Source: Endobacterium cereale
GTDB lineage: Bacteria > Pseudomonadota > Alphaproteobacteria > Rhizobiales > Rhizobiaceae
Direction of reading: 5' to 3'
Assembly (NCBI RefSeq): GCF_009617585.1
Contig: NZ_WIXI01000047.1
Location: 248,001-312,000 of the forward strand
DNA length: 64,000 nt
A model generated the notes under the pieces. The model was not told the origin of the DNA. It worked only from the letters and a program-made list of their open reading frames with translations, and searched no databases. Of this stretch, positions 1 to 8,411 are shown in pieces (position 1 is the first letter of the stretch; the number at the start of each line of letters is the position of its first letter). Position numbers and translations under genes: made by a program.

Positions 1-1462
1 TCTTCTTCTTGGAACCAAGCGCGTTGAAATCGCCGACCTTGTAGACCGGGGCTTCCTCGTAAAAGGTTTTTTGGATTTCCGCCCAGAGTGCCTTGCGCTT
101 TTCCTGATCCGGCTCAGCGATAAAGGGTTCGACGGCAGCGGTCTTGGCAGGCGTTGCCCACCAGCCGGGATAGCTGTCGGACATCCAGCCGTTGAGGATC
201 GGCTCCGGCGGGAACGGGCCGTGGGTGATGAAGATATCCCACAATTTGGGGTCGGCGCGGCGGGTGGTGAGCGTTGCCCAGTCGAACACGCCGAGTTCGA
301 CCTTGAAGCCGGCGGCCTTCAGATATTCGGCAGCGACCTGCGCCATCTTGTAATGGAATTCGTACTGGCGGCTGGTGAGGATGCGGATCGGCTTTTCGCC
401 GTCATATCCGGCTTCCTTGGCCATGGAGGCTGCGGTTTCCGGGTCGCCATTGCCGTAACGCTCGATGCCCTCCTCCGTGTGCCAGACGTACCCTTCCGGA
501 TAAAGCGCGCCGTTGACGGCGAAAAATTCCGGATTGCCGAAGGCGGCAAGCAGCATGTCTTCCGGGTTGAGAGCGGCCTGGATGGCGTGGCGCATTTCCT
601 TTTTCGCCAGCACACCTTCCTTGGTGTTCATGACGAAAACCGGCGCGCCATAAGGCTTTAGCACCACCGGCTCGGAAGCGTCCGAGCCTTTCAGACGGTC
701 GAACGTTTCCGGAGCAAGCGAGTCGGCATAATCGAACTGGCCGGAGATCGCGCCTTCGAGGCGGGTATTGGCATCCGGCACCGGCACGAAGCGGATTTCA
801 TCGAGGATCGCCTTGCGGGCGCCGCCAAAACCGTTGGCCGCTTCCGAACGCGGCTGATAGCCGTCGAAACGGGTGAGTTGCAGATACTGGTCGGCCTTGC
901 GCTCCTTCAGGAGATACGGGCCGGTGCCGATGAATTTTGTCAGCGGGTCATCGGCGAGGTTGGCCTTCGGCATGATGACGGCGGCCGAATTGTTGAAGGC
1001 GAGCAGCGACAGCAGCGGCGCATAAGGCTTGCTCAGGACGATCTGAACGGCATCGTCGCCCTTGGCGGTGATCGAGGTGAAATAGGGCGCGATCTGTTTG
1101 CCGCGCGAGGCGATCTTTACCCAGCGCTCGACCGAGGCGACGACATCGGCGGATGTCATGGTCGAGCCATCGTGGAACTTGATGCCCTTGCGAAGGGTGA
1201 TGTCATAGGTCTGGCCGTCGGCCGATACGGTCGGCATCGCTTCGGCCAGAAGCGGCACGACATTCCATTCGGCATCGAAGGTGAACAGCGTTTCAAAAAT
1301 GTGCTGCGTGGTCATGCCCACCACATCGGCGGTGGAGGCCATCGGATCGAGCGTCGGCGGTTCGCCGATCGTGGCGACATTGATGACGCCGGCGGCGAAA
1401 CTCGGGTTGGGGATGGCCGACAAGAACAGGAAGGGGGCAGCGAGCAATGCGTTTCTAAGCAT
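1..1462 (-). CDS. ABC transporter peptide-binding protein (SBP family 5), C-terminus off the window
   Basis: This is a periplasmic solute-binding protein of the DppA/OppA type (SBP_bac_5), which delivers peptides or related solutes to an ABC importer. The start is an ATG at 1462, preceded by AAGGGAAC on the minus strand. The first ~23 residues form a Sec signal (hydrophobic LLAAPFLFL, ending near SFA-AG). The mature part opens with the family hallmark GEPPTLDP, followed by a typical IKFHDGSTMTSADV segment. About 487 codons are open to the left edge with no stop, ending in VGDFNALGSKKK, so only a short C-terminal piece is missing. Permease and ATPase genes would lie left of the window. The substrate cannot be told from sequence. 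Confidence 0.88.
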   Translation of the reverse strand, partial: MLRNALLAAPFLFLSAIPNPSFAAGVINVATIGEPPTLDPMASTADVVGMTTQHIFETLFTFDAEWNVVPLLAEAMPTVSADGQTYDITLRKGIKFHDGSTMTSADVVASVERWVKIASRGKQIAPYFTSITAKGDDAVQIVLSKPYAPLLSLLAFNNSAAVIMPKANLADDPLTKFIGTGPYLLKERKADQYLQLTRFDGYQPRSEAANGFGGARKAILDEIRFVPVPDANTRLEGAISGQFDYADSLAPETFDRLKGSDASEPVVLKPYGAPVFVMNTKEGVLAKKEMRHAIQAALNPEDMLLAAFGNPEFFAVNGALYPEGYVWHTEEGIERYGNGDPETAASMAKEAGYDGEKPIRILTSRQYEFHYKMAQVAAEYLKAAGFKVELGVFDWATLTTRRADPKLWDIFITHGPFPPEPILNGWMSDSYPGWWATPAKTAAVEPFIAEPDQEKRKALWAEIQKTFYEEAPVYKVGDFNALGSKKK

Positions 1463-1488
1463 GAAGTTCCCTTTTTCGATAAACCACA

Positions 1489-1516
1489 ATTATGGAATAT
1501 GCATTCTTATTATGGA
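1489..1516 (-). promoter_or_regulatory. Paired direct repeat upstream of the binding-protein gene
   Basis: The 8-mer ATTATGGA occurs at 1489-1496 and again at 1509-1516, exactly 20 bp (two helical turns) apart, in the AT-rich leader 27-54 bp upstream of the binding-protein start. This geometry suits a regulator binding one face of the helix, but no known site was recognised. Confidence 0.3.
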
Positions 1517-1722
1517 TATAGTGTCGGGCATGGTTTTGTTTGTCAAACCGGAATTGCAGTCATCGCAATGCGGTGAGAACGGAAGCTATGCCGATAACGT
1601 CGGGTTGAACGCGGGAAACCGATGGGCGTACCGAGTACGGTTGCGTACGAAGCGTCATCGAATTATGCCTAATATATCAAACGACATAGCGGCGGTTACG
1701 CCACTTCCGGGAGACGATTGCG

Positions 1723-2985
1723 ATGACGGCCACGCGAATTCTCGAACAATCGCCTGCGATGACCATGCAGCGTGAGGCCGATCGCCTGGCGGCGCTGCAG
1801 GAACTCGACATGCTCGACAGCCCGCGCGACGATGGTTTCGACCGGATCGTCCGGCTGATCCAGCAGATCTTTGATGTCGAGATCGGCATCGTTTCGCTGA
1901 TCGACGCGCATCGGCAGTGGTACAAGGCCTGCAGCGGGCTGAGCTTCGGGGAAATCGAACGGGACGCCAGTTTCTGCCGTTATGTGGTGGCGGCCGAGGA
2001 AGCGATCATCGTGCCGGATGCGACGCTCGATCCGCGTTTTGCCGACCACCCGGCCGTGACCGGCGAGTTGCATGTGCGTTTTTACGCTGGCATGCCGCTG
2101 ACGACCAAGGCCGGGCATGTGATCGGCACAGTCTGCGCCATCGGCAAACGTCCGCGCTCTTTTGGTACGCGCGAGATCGGCATTTTGCAGGAACTGTCAG
2201 GGGCCGCGATGGACCGGATCGAGCTGTTGCAGACGGCATCGACCGACAGTTTGACGGAAGCACTGACGCGCCGCGCCTTCAAGACCGAGGCCGACCAGAT
2301 GGTGACGCTGGCGCAACGTCATGCGCATGCGCTGTCCTGCATCGTGCTCGATATCGATCATTTCAAATCGATCAACGATACCTATGGCCATGCGGCCGGC
2401 GATATCGTGCTGAAAGCCGTATCGGCCACCTGCAAGGCAACGCTTCGGGCCACTGACCTGTTCGGCCGTTTCGGCGGCGAGGAATTCGTGGTGGTCCTGC
2501 CCTATGTGGACATGGACGGCGCCATGGCGACGGCGGAGCGGTTGCGCAAGGCACTCGAAGGACTGACGGTTGATATCGGTGACCAAACGATTTCGGTGAC
2601 GGCGAGCTTTGGCGTCGCCTCGCGCTCGCTGACCGGCAAGGATATCGAAACGCTGCTGGCGCAGGCGGATGCCGCCATGTACCGCGCCAAGCAGGATGGT
2701 CGAAACCAGTGCCGCTCGTGGAGCGCGCTGCAAAAGGAAGCGGCCAAGGCGACCAAAGGTGAGCGAAAGCGGGTGCTGCGCACCGGCTTCATCCTGTTCG
2801 ACGATCGCAAAAACCTCGTCAACTGCTCGGTGAAATCACTGGGTGCTGACAGCGCGGGGCTGGTGGTTTCAAATGCGGATGGCCTGCCGGCCGAATTTCT
2901 GTTGCAGATCCCCGCAGATGGCATCGAGACCACATGCCGGGTGATCGCCCATGACGGGCATAATCTGGAAGTGGTGTTTCAGTAA
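1723..2985 (+). CDS. GAF-GGDEF diguanylate cyclase with C-terminal PilZ-like domain
   Basis: This 420-residue cytosolic protein is predicted to make c-di-GMP. Residues ~25-170 form a GAF sensor (LDSPRDDGFDRIVRLIQ opening). Residues ~175-335 form a GGDEF domain with intact active site GGEEF at 251-255. An inhibitory I-site RATD lies at 242-245, five residues upstream, so product inhibition is expected. Residues ~345-420 resemble the short alphaproteobacterial PilZ domain, but the usual R-x3-R and D/N-x-S-x2-G motifs are only partly kept (RKRVLRTG, NCSVKSLGADSAG). Binding of c-di-GMP there is uncertain. The start is the ATG at 1723 with GGGAG nine bases upstream. It appears monocistronic; the next gene is convergent and ends 9 bp away. 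Confidence 0.88.
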   Translation: MTATRILEQSPAMTMQREADRLAALQELDMLDSPRDDGFDRIVRLIQQIFDVEIGIVSLIDAHRQWYKACSGLSFGEIERDASFCRYVVAAEEAIIVPDATLDPRFADHPAVTGELHVRFYAGMPLTTKAGHVIGTVCAIGKRPRSFGTREIGILQELSGAAMDRIELLQTASTDSLTEALTRRAFKTEADQMVTLAQRHAHALSCIVLDIDHFKSINDTYGHAAGDIVLKAVSATCKATLRATDLFGRFGGEEFVVVLPYVDMDGAMATAERLRKALEGLTVDIGDQTISVTASFGVASRSLTGKDIETLLAQADAAMYRAKQDGRNQCRSWSALQKEAAKATKGERKRVLRTGFILFDDRKNLVNCSVKSLGADSAGLVVSNADGLPAEFLLQIPADGIETTCRVIAHDGHNLEVVFQ

Positions 2986-2994
2986 GGCTTTCGC

Positions 2995-3897
2995 TTAAGG
3001 CCGGCATCGCGGATCGGCCAGCATACCGGCGAGAATGGTCCTGCCCTCGGCATCGAGAAACTCCTGAAAATCGTTCTCGTTGACGATTTCAATCTCGGAG
3101 CCTGGCATGTGATCAGACGTGAAAATGTCGGAAAGCCTGATCCGTTTATCGCCGGCATGGGCCGTAACGGCATCATCCAGCGCCTGAATGAAACCGATGA
3201 AATCCTTGATCATGTGCTGCCCGGCGGCGACCGGCGGCTTGATGCCGGATGCCTTGACGTTGCGGAAAGCGCAGAAGGACAGGTGAGCGGTCGCGAAATC
3301 CACGCTGTCCAGCACCGTCGGCGCAAGATCATCGCAGCCGAAAATCACATCATCCAACTTGCCGGCAAAGGTCGTGCGCCTCAGTGTCGCCTGCCGGAAT
3401 TCGGCACGCTTCATGTGGCAATCCACGAACCGGCAGTCTTCGAACTCCGTATAATCCAGGCGGGCAGACTGGAGCCTGCACCGATCGAACGTCACATCGG
3501 CAAAACTGTTGCTGTTGGCCATTGTATCGGCACCGAATGAAAAACTGCGCATGTCGCAATCCACAAACCGATTGCGCCGATAGGAAGTTTTCCAATTGCG
3601 GATTGCCAGCTCGCAATTTTCGAAAACGCAGTCCTCCAGTTCCCAGTTGGTGAAGGCCAGCCCCGAAATCGCGCAGTTGCGAAAGACGAGATTGCGCCAG
3701 ACCGGTTTTCGGCCCAGCAGCCGGTTGCGCCACCCCCCTCCTTTGGGATGAAGATCAAAAGGAATGATTTCATGGGCATAATCGCGTTTGCTGCGCAGAC
3801 GTGAATCCGGGCTGAATTGGGTATCGCTGATCACCAGTGGATCACCGGAGCTTTGCGCGGCCGCAATTCGGGACAAGAGCTGCTTTTCCGCCGACAT
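2995..3897 (-). CDS. Pentapeptide-repeat protein
   Basis: This 300-residue protein contains a run of degenerate A(D/N)LXX-type pentapeptide repeats over residues ~65-215 (FRNCAISGLAF, FENCEL, FVDCDM, FDRCRLQSARLDYTEFEDCRFVDCHMKRAEF). They are expected to fold as a right-handed quadrilateral beta-helix. The repeats are unusually Cys-rich at the turn position. The last ~75 residues are non-repetitive and acidic. No signal peptide or membrane segment is visible. The start ATG at 3897 has GGAGAG upstream. Family members range from DNA-mimic gyrase-protection proteins to effectors; nothing here decides the role. Confidence 0.75.
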   Translation of the reverse strand: MSAEKQLLSRIAAAQSSGDPLVISDTQFSPDSRLRSKRDYAHEIIPFDLHPKGGGWRNRLLGRKPVWRNLVFRNCAISGLAFTNWELEDCVFENCELAIRNWKTSYRRNRFVDCDMRSFSFGADTMANSNSFADVTFDRCRLQSARLDYTEFEDCRFVDCHMKRAEFRQATLRRTTFAGKLDDVIFGCDDLAPTVLDSVDFATAHLSFCAFRNVKASGIKPPVAAGQHMIKDFIGFIQALDDAVTAHAGDKRIRLSDIFTSDHMPGSEIEIVNENDFQEFLDAEGRTILAGMLADPRCRP

Positions 3898-4030
3898 GCA
3901 CTCTCCATTTTGTGGGACATATGGACGCTTGCCCCGTCCCTCGGAACATTAGCGCGGTCATGCGCGGCGTCCACTCTTCTATCTGAGCGACACAAAACGT
4001 GAAACATCGCGAAGATTGACGCGCCACATC

Positions 4031-4060
4031 ATGCACGTTAATGCACATTTATGAACACTT
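4031..4060 (+). promoter_or_regulatory. Three 10-bp direct repeats running into the deoR-type start codon
   Basis: The sequence reads ATGCACGTTA, ATGCACATTT, ATGAACACTT in three consecutive 10-bp blocks, the last being the start of the regulator gene. One helical turn per unit is a layout used by DeoR-family repressors, so this could be an autoregulatory site. It is short and may be chance. Confidence 0.3.
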
Positions 4061-4830
4061 CACTTTCCATCTCCCGCCGTGACATTATTGAAGCCCGGCT
4101 TGCCAAGGGGCAGGAAATCGTCGCTTCTGCCGTGGCCACGGAATTCGATATTTCCGAGGATGCGGTGCGCCGCGATCTGCGCGCGCTGGCCGCCGAAGGC
4201 AAATGCCGGCGGGTCTATGGCGGCGCGCTGCCGCTGGTGACGCCATCACGACCGATTGCCGAGCGCATAGGCAAGGCATCGGAGCGTAAGACGGCTTTGG
4301 CCCGCGTCGCGGCCGGCACGGTGGCTGCGGGTGAATTGCTGTTTCTCGACTGCGGCAGCACCAATCTGGCCATGGCCGCCCTGCTGCCGGGCGATCAGAA
4401 GCTCACTGTTGCGACCAATTCCATCGATATTGCCGCCGCCATCATGAAACGCGGTGATATTCCGCTGATCCTGATCGGCGGGCTGGTGGATGCCGTTGTC
4501 GGCGGCAGTGTCGATGCCTCGGCAATTGCAAGACTGGATGAACTGAACATTGACCGCTGTTTTGTCGGTGCCTGCGCGGTGTCCGCCGAAACCGGCATGA
4601 GCGTGCAGGAACATGCGGACGCGATTTTCAAACGTAGGCTGATGTCACGCAGCGCCATCACTATCGTGCTTGCCACATCCGAAAAATTCGAAGAGCGCGC
4701 GCCGCATCGTATCGGCGGCGCCAAAGATATCGACTGGCTGATCGTCGAGGACGATCTGCCCGCAAGCACAAAACAGGCACTGGCTGACGCCGGTTATGCC
4801 TTGCTGACACCCGGCCAGAGCGCCGCCTGA
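4051..4830 (+). CDS. DeoR-family transcriptional regulator
   Basis: This 259-residue repressor-type protein has an N-terminal DeoR winged helix (residues ~7-60, with SEDAVRRDLRALAAEGKCRRVYGGAL matching the family signature in two parts) and a DeoRC sugar-phosphate sensor domain (~75-235, ISOCOT-like fold, with FLDCGSTNLAMA and CFVGACAVSAETGMS). Such proteins usually answer to phosphorylated sugars. It is followed 23 bp downstream by an MFS transporter and a VOC protein on the same strand. It therefore probably controls that small operon, possibly with import or export of a sugar-like compound. Confidence 0.88.
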   Translation: MNTSLSISRRDIIEARLAKGQEIVASAVATEFDISEDAVRRDLRALAAEGKCRRVYGGALPLVTPSRPIAERIGKASERKTALARVAAGTVAAGELLFLDCGSTNLAMAALLPGDQKLTVATNSIDIAAAIMKRGDIPLILIGGLVDAVVGGSVDASAIARLDELNIDRCFVGACAVSAETGMSVQEHADAIFKRRLMSRSAITIVLATSEKFEERAPHRIGGAKDIDWLIVEDDLPASTKQALADAGYALLTPGQSAA

Positions 4831-4853
4831 CCCTATTCGCAGGAAAGATTTTC

Positions 4854-6014
4854 ATGACCGCTTTTGCACAAACAACGGCCAGTGCCAATCGACCGGAAAC
4901 ACGGCTTGCCACCCGCCTCTCCTTTCTCGTTGCCGGTTTCGGCATCGCCTGCTGGGCACCGCTTGTGCCTTATGCCAAAACGCGACTTGGCATCGATGAT
5001 GGCGTTCTGGGCATGCTTCTGCTTTGCCTGGGCTTGGGCTCGGTCATCGCCATGCTGGCGACCGGCGTGCTCTCGGCTCGTTATGGCGCCAAGCCGATCA
5101 TTCTCGTCAGCGGTTTCGGCATTGCACTCACCCTGCCATTCCTGACGCTTGCCGATACGCCGGTAGCGCTTGGTATCGCGCTCGCCCTGTTCGGCGCCTC
5201 GCTCGGTACGCTGGATGTGGCGATGAACATTCACGCAATCGAGGTGGAAAAGGATGCGCCAAAACCGCTGATGTCCGGTTTTCACGCGCAATACAGCATT
5301 GGCGGTTTTATCGCGGCCATGCTGGTGACGCTGCTTCTGTCGGCAAAGCTCGGGCCATTCCTCACCACGCTGATCTCGTCGGCGTTAATGCTGGTGGCGA
5401 TGGCGATCATCTGGCCGCGGCTGCTCTCCACCGTGCAGGCAGAGGACGGGCCGCTGTTCGTGATGCCACGCGGTATCGTCGTGCTTCTGGCAGCGCTTGC
5501 CGCCATCACCTTTCTCGTTGAAGGCGCAGTGCTGGACTGGAGTGCGCTGCTTTTGACCTCCGAAGGCCGCGTCGAGCCAAGCCAGGGCGGCCTGGGTTAC
5601 ATGCTGTTTGCAATCGCCATGACAGCCGGACGCCTGTGCGGCGATGTGATCACCGCCAAGCTCGGCGACCGCCCGACGCTGTTCTGGGGTGGCATCGTGG
5701 CGATTGCCGGTTTTGCGGTGCTGCTCGCAGCCCCCGGCACCATTCTGGCCATGAGCGGTTTTCTGCTGATCGGACTGGGTGCATCGAACATCGTGCCGGT
5801 TCTGTTCCGTCGCGCCGGTTCGCAGACCGTGATGCCATCAGGCCTTGCTGTCGCGGCCATCACCACGACGGGTTATGCCGGTGTGCTGGTGGGGCCGGCC
5901 GGTGTCGGTTTCGTCGCCAAACACACCGGCCTTCCGGTCTCCTTCTGGCTTCTGGCAGCCCTGCTTATGCTCGTGCCGATTTGTGCGGGCATCGTGACGC
6001 GAAAGGCCAACTGA
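4854..6014 (+). CDS. MFS transporter
   Basis: This 386-residue inner-membrane protein has about 12 hydrophobic segments and the size of a compact major facilitator. It starts after a short polar N-terminus (LATRLSFLVAGFGIACWAPLVPYAKTR in parts). The sequence resembles the YbjJ/FucP-like branch of MFS (LPFLTLADTPVALGIALALFGASLGTLDVAMNIHA style). It sits between a DeoR regulator and a VOC gene. Its stop codon overlaps the next ATG by one base (TGATG), so the three genes are likely one transcript with coupled translation. The substrate is unknown. Confidence 0.85.
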   Translation: MTAFAQTTASANRPETRLATRLSFLVAGFGIACWAPLVPYAKTRLGIDDGVLGMLLLCLGLGSVIAMLATGVLSARYGAKPIILVSGFGIALTLPFLTLADTPVALGIALALFGASLGTLDVAMNIHAIEVEKDAPKPLMSGFHAQYSIGGFIAAMLVTLLLSAKLGPFLTTLISSALMLVAMAIIWPRLLSTVQAEDGPLFVMPRGIVVLLAALAAITFLVEGAVLDWSALLLTSEGRVEPSQGGLGYMLFAIAMTAGRLCGDVITAKLGDRPTLFWGGIVAIAGFAVLLAAPGTILAMSGFLLIGLGASNIVPVLFRRAGSQTVMPSGLAVAAITTTGYAGVLVGPAGVGFVAKHTGLPVSFWLLAALLMLVPICAGIVTRKAN

Positions 6015-6397
6015 TGCGGATTGCCCATGTCGCCTTGTGGACGCAGGACCTCGATACGGCTGCACAATTCTGGGAGCGTTATTTCCGTGCCAGCGTTGGT
6101 GAGGCGTATCACAGCAAAAATCGGCCGGGTTTCACCTCGCGTTTCGTGACCCTGCCGGAAGATGGTGGGCAGATCGAGCTGATGACAGGGCCGTGGCTGG
6201 CAGATGATGCCCCGGCCGAGCGGATCGGCTGGGATCATATCGCCATCACCCTCGGCAGCGGCGAAGCCGTCGACGCGCTGGCGGAAAAATGCCGGGCGGA
6301 TGGCTGCCTGAAATCCGGTCCACGCTGGACCGGAGACGGGTTTTACGAGGCGCTCATCCTGATGCCGGATGGAACGCCGGTGGAGATTACCGCGTAA
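6014..6397 (+). CDS. VOC/glyoxalase-family protein
   Basis: This 127-residue single-module VOC protein has two beta-alpha-beta-beta-beta units. Likely metal ligands are His5 (RIAHVAL), Glu in QIELM, His in WDHIAI and Glu in PVEITA at the C-terminus. The family includes lactoylglutathione lyases, dioxygenases and resistance proteins; the reaction is not fixed by sequence. The start is the ATG overlapping the transporter stop. Context suggests it acts on the compound moved by that transporter. Confidence 0.82.
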   Translation: MRIAHVALWTQDLDTAAQFWERYFRASVGEAYHSKNRPGFTSRFVTLPEDGGQIELMTGPWLADDAPAERIGWDHIAITLGSGEAVDALAEKCRADGCLKSGPRWTGDGFYEALILMPDGTPVEITA

Positions 6398-6449
6398 ACT
6401 CCATGCCCTCTCGATCTCACGCGCCGGAAGCCCCCACAGGCATCCGGCG

Positions 6450-7352
6450 TCAATCCGCCAGATAGGCCGCCAGTTCTTCGGCGGTTCCCATCGGAAATGC
6501 CTCTTTCAGGAAATCGAGGAAGGCCGAGACGCGGGCGCTGAGCAGCCGTCGAGACGGATAGAGCGCCCAGAGCTGCGTCGGCGGGACATCGGCATCACCC
6601 CAATGAACCAGCCTTCCCGCAGCGATATCGTGGCTGACCAGCGAGACCGGAAGACGGCCGACGCCGACACCCATCCGCACCGCATCCTGCACCATCGTCA
6701 GCGAAGACACGGAAAGAACCGGATCGATGACAAGGTCGGTTCGGCCGGCCGATCCCGTCATGCTCCAGGTCCTGACATCATTCGATGAGCCGCGAATGAC
6801 GGCCGGAACCGCCGTGCCCTGCGCCGGGCGAACGACGGCCGGACTGGCCACAATCGCAAGCCCATCACGAAGGAAGACCCGGCCGACAAGGTTTGCATCG
6901 GGATCCGGGTTGACGCGAATGACCAGATCAAAACCTTCCTCGATCATGTCGACCGGACGATCCTCGGTCGTCACCTCAAGCCTGACCTGCGGGTAACGGA
7001 TTGCAAACCGGGCAGCCAGCTTGCCCATCGCGGTCTGGGAAAAAAGCACAGGCGCGCTGATCCGCAACCTTCCCTGCGGCCTGGCGCCGCCCGAAGCGAT
7101 TGCCGACGCGGTTTCTTCCAGTTCCGTCAACAGGGCCCCGGCGCGCGCGTGAAGGGCGCGCCCTTCCTCCGTCAGCCTGAGCATGCGCGCACCGCGTTCA
7201 AACAGACGGATGCCGAGACCGGCCTCCAGATCGGACACGCGTCGCGACAGTGTCGCCTTCGGGCGGCCAGACGCGCGGGCGGCGCGCCCAAACCCGCCAT
7301 GCTGGGCAACGGTGACAAAATCGGCAAGGGCAAGCAAATCCATTCGTTCCAC
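6450..7352 (-). CDS. LysR-family transcriptional regulator
   Basis: This 300-residue LTTR has an N-terminal winged HTH at residues ~4-62 (FVTVAQHGGFGRAARASGR, KATLSRRVSDLEAGLG, LFERGARMLRLTEEG) and a type-2 periplasmic-binding-like effector domain at ~90-295. It is transcribed divergently from the NmrA-like reductase gene 95 bp away, the usual arrangement for an LTTR and its target. A 7-bp inverted repeat lies just upstream of its start. Confidence 0.9.
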   Translation of the reverse strand: MERMDLLALADFVTVAQHGGFGRAARASGRPKATLSRRVSDLEAGLGIRLFERGARMLRLTEEGRALHARAGALLTELEETASAIASGGARPQGRLRISAPVLFSQTAMGKLAARFAIRYPQVRLEVTTEDRPVDMIEEGFDLVIRVNPDPDANLVGRVFLRDGLAIVASPAVVRPAQGTAVPAVIRGSSNDVRTWSMTGSAGRTDLVIDPVLSVSSLTMVQDAVRMGVGVGRLPVSLVSHDIAAGRLVHWGDADVPPTQLWALYPSRRLLSARVSAFLDFLKEAFPMGTAEELAAYLAD

Positions 7353-7357
7353 CTGTG

Positions 7358-7383
7358 AGACGCTGTGTCTATTTTTAGCGTCT
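7358..7383. promoter_or_regulatory. Inverted repeat in the LysR/NmrA divergent promoter region
   Basis: AGACGCT (7358-7364) and AGCGTCT (7377-7383) form a perfect 7-bp inverted repeat with 12 bp between arms, 6 bp upstream of the lysR-type start. The dyad and spacing fit an LTTR recognition site, probably autoregulatory. Confidence 0.45.
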
Positions 7384-7447
7384 ATTGGATCACCTGTGAA
7401 CCATTCATATTCGGATTGTCTTCAGCACCGAAACACGGAGAAACACC

Positions 7448-8317
7448 ATGACAATCCTCATTACTGGCGCAACCGGCCGCGTTGGCCGCCATGTCGTCGC
7501 AGAACTGGTCAAACGCAATCCTGATGTTCGCGTCCTCGTCCGCGATCCCGCCAAGGCAGATTTTTCACCCAGCGTGGAGGTTGCAAAGGGCGAACTGCTC
7601 GATATCGAAGCGCTCCGCAAAGCATTTTCCGGCGTCAAAACGCTGTTTCTGCTCAATGCAGTTGCCGGCGACGAGTTCACCCAGGCCATCATCACGCTGA
7701 ACATCGCCCGCGAGGCAGGTGTCGAGCGGGTCGTTTATCTTTCGGTCTTCGATGCCGACCGCGCCGTCAACGTCCCGCATTTCGCGGTGAAGTATGGTGC
7801 GGAGCGCATGCTGGACACGATGGGCTTCAGCGCCACGATCCTGCGTCCGGCCTATTTCATCGATAACGAGTTGATGATCAAAGATGTCATCTTCAACTAC
7901 GGCGTTTATCCGATGCCGATCGGCAGCAAGGGCGTGGCCATGGTCGATGCCCGCGATATTGCCGAGGTTGCCGCGATCGAACTTGTCCGCCGCGACCGTG
8001 CGGAAGAAAAGCTGCCGAACGAGACCATCAATCTGGTCGGCCCTGATACGCTGACCGGTGAAGATCTGGCCACCATCTGGTCGCAGACGCTCGGCCGCCC
8101 AGTCGCCTATGGCGGCGATGACCCGAGCGGTTTCGAGCAGAACCTCGCCAACATGATGCCGAAATGGATGGGCTATGAAATGCGGCTGATGGCCGAGCGT
8201 TATGTCAGTGACGGCATGATCCCCGAAACGGGCGATATCGACCGGTTGACCCGCATCCTTGGCCGCCCGTTGCACAGCTACCGCGAATTCGCTTCGCAGC
8301 TTGCCGCCTCGGCCTGA
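7448..8317 (+). CDS. NmrA-like NAD(P)-binding reductase (atypical SDR)
   Basis: This 289-residue Rossmann protein starts with the atypical-SDR nucleotide motif TGATGRVGRHV (residues 6-16). It belongs to the NmrA/azoreductase-like group (NAD(P)H:quinone reductase-like or redox sensor proteins). The YxxxK active pair of classical SDRs is not obvious. It is divergent from, and probably controlled by, the adjacent LysR gene. A hairpin terminator follows 27 bp after the stop. Confidence 0.85.
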   Translation: MTILITGATGRVGRHVVAELVKRNPDVRVLVRDPAKADFSPSVEVAKGELLDIEALRKAFSGVKTLFLLNAVAGDEFTQAIITLNIAREAGVERVVYLSVFDADRAVNVPHFAVKYGAERMLDTMGFSATILRPAYFIDNELMIKDVIFNYGVYPMPIGSKGVAMVDARDIAEVAAIELVRRDRAEEKLPNETINLVGPDTLTGEDLATIWSQTLGRPVAYGGDDPSGFEQNLANMMPKWMGYEMRLMAERYVSDGMIPETGDIDRLTRILGRPLHSYREFASQLAASA

Positions 8318-8344
8318 AATCCGGAACGTGCACAGACAGAGAAA

Positions 8345-8373
8345 CCCCGGTCGGAAAAGGCTACCGACCGGGG
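8345..8373. terminator. Bidirectional-type hairpin between convergent genes
   Basis: CCCCGGTCGG (8345-8354) pairs with CCGACCGGGG (8364-8373) around a 9-base loop. It lies between the ends of the NmrA gene (+) and the dehydrogenase gene (-). No long T-run follows on the plus strand; AAA precedes the stem, giving a short T-run on the minus strand. Confidence 0.55.
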
Positions 8374-8411
8374 ACCGTTACGCATCAATCCGGGCGAGCG
8401 GCGGCTTCCTC

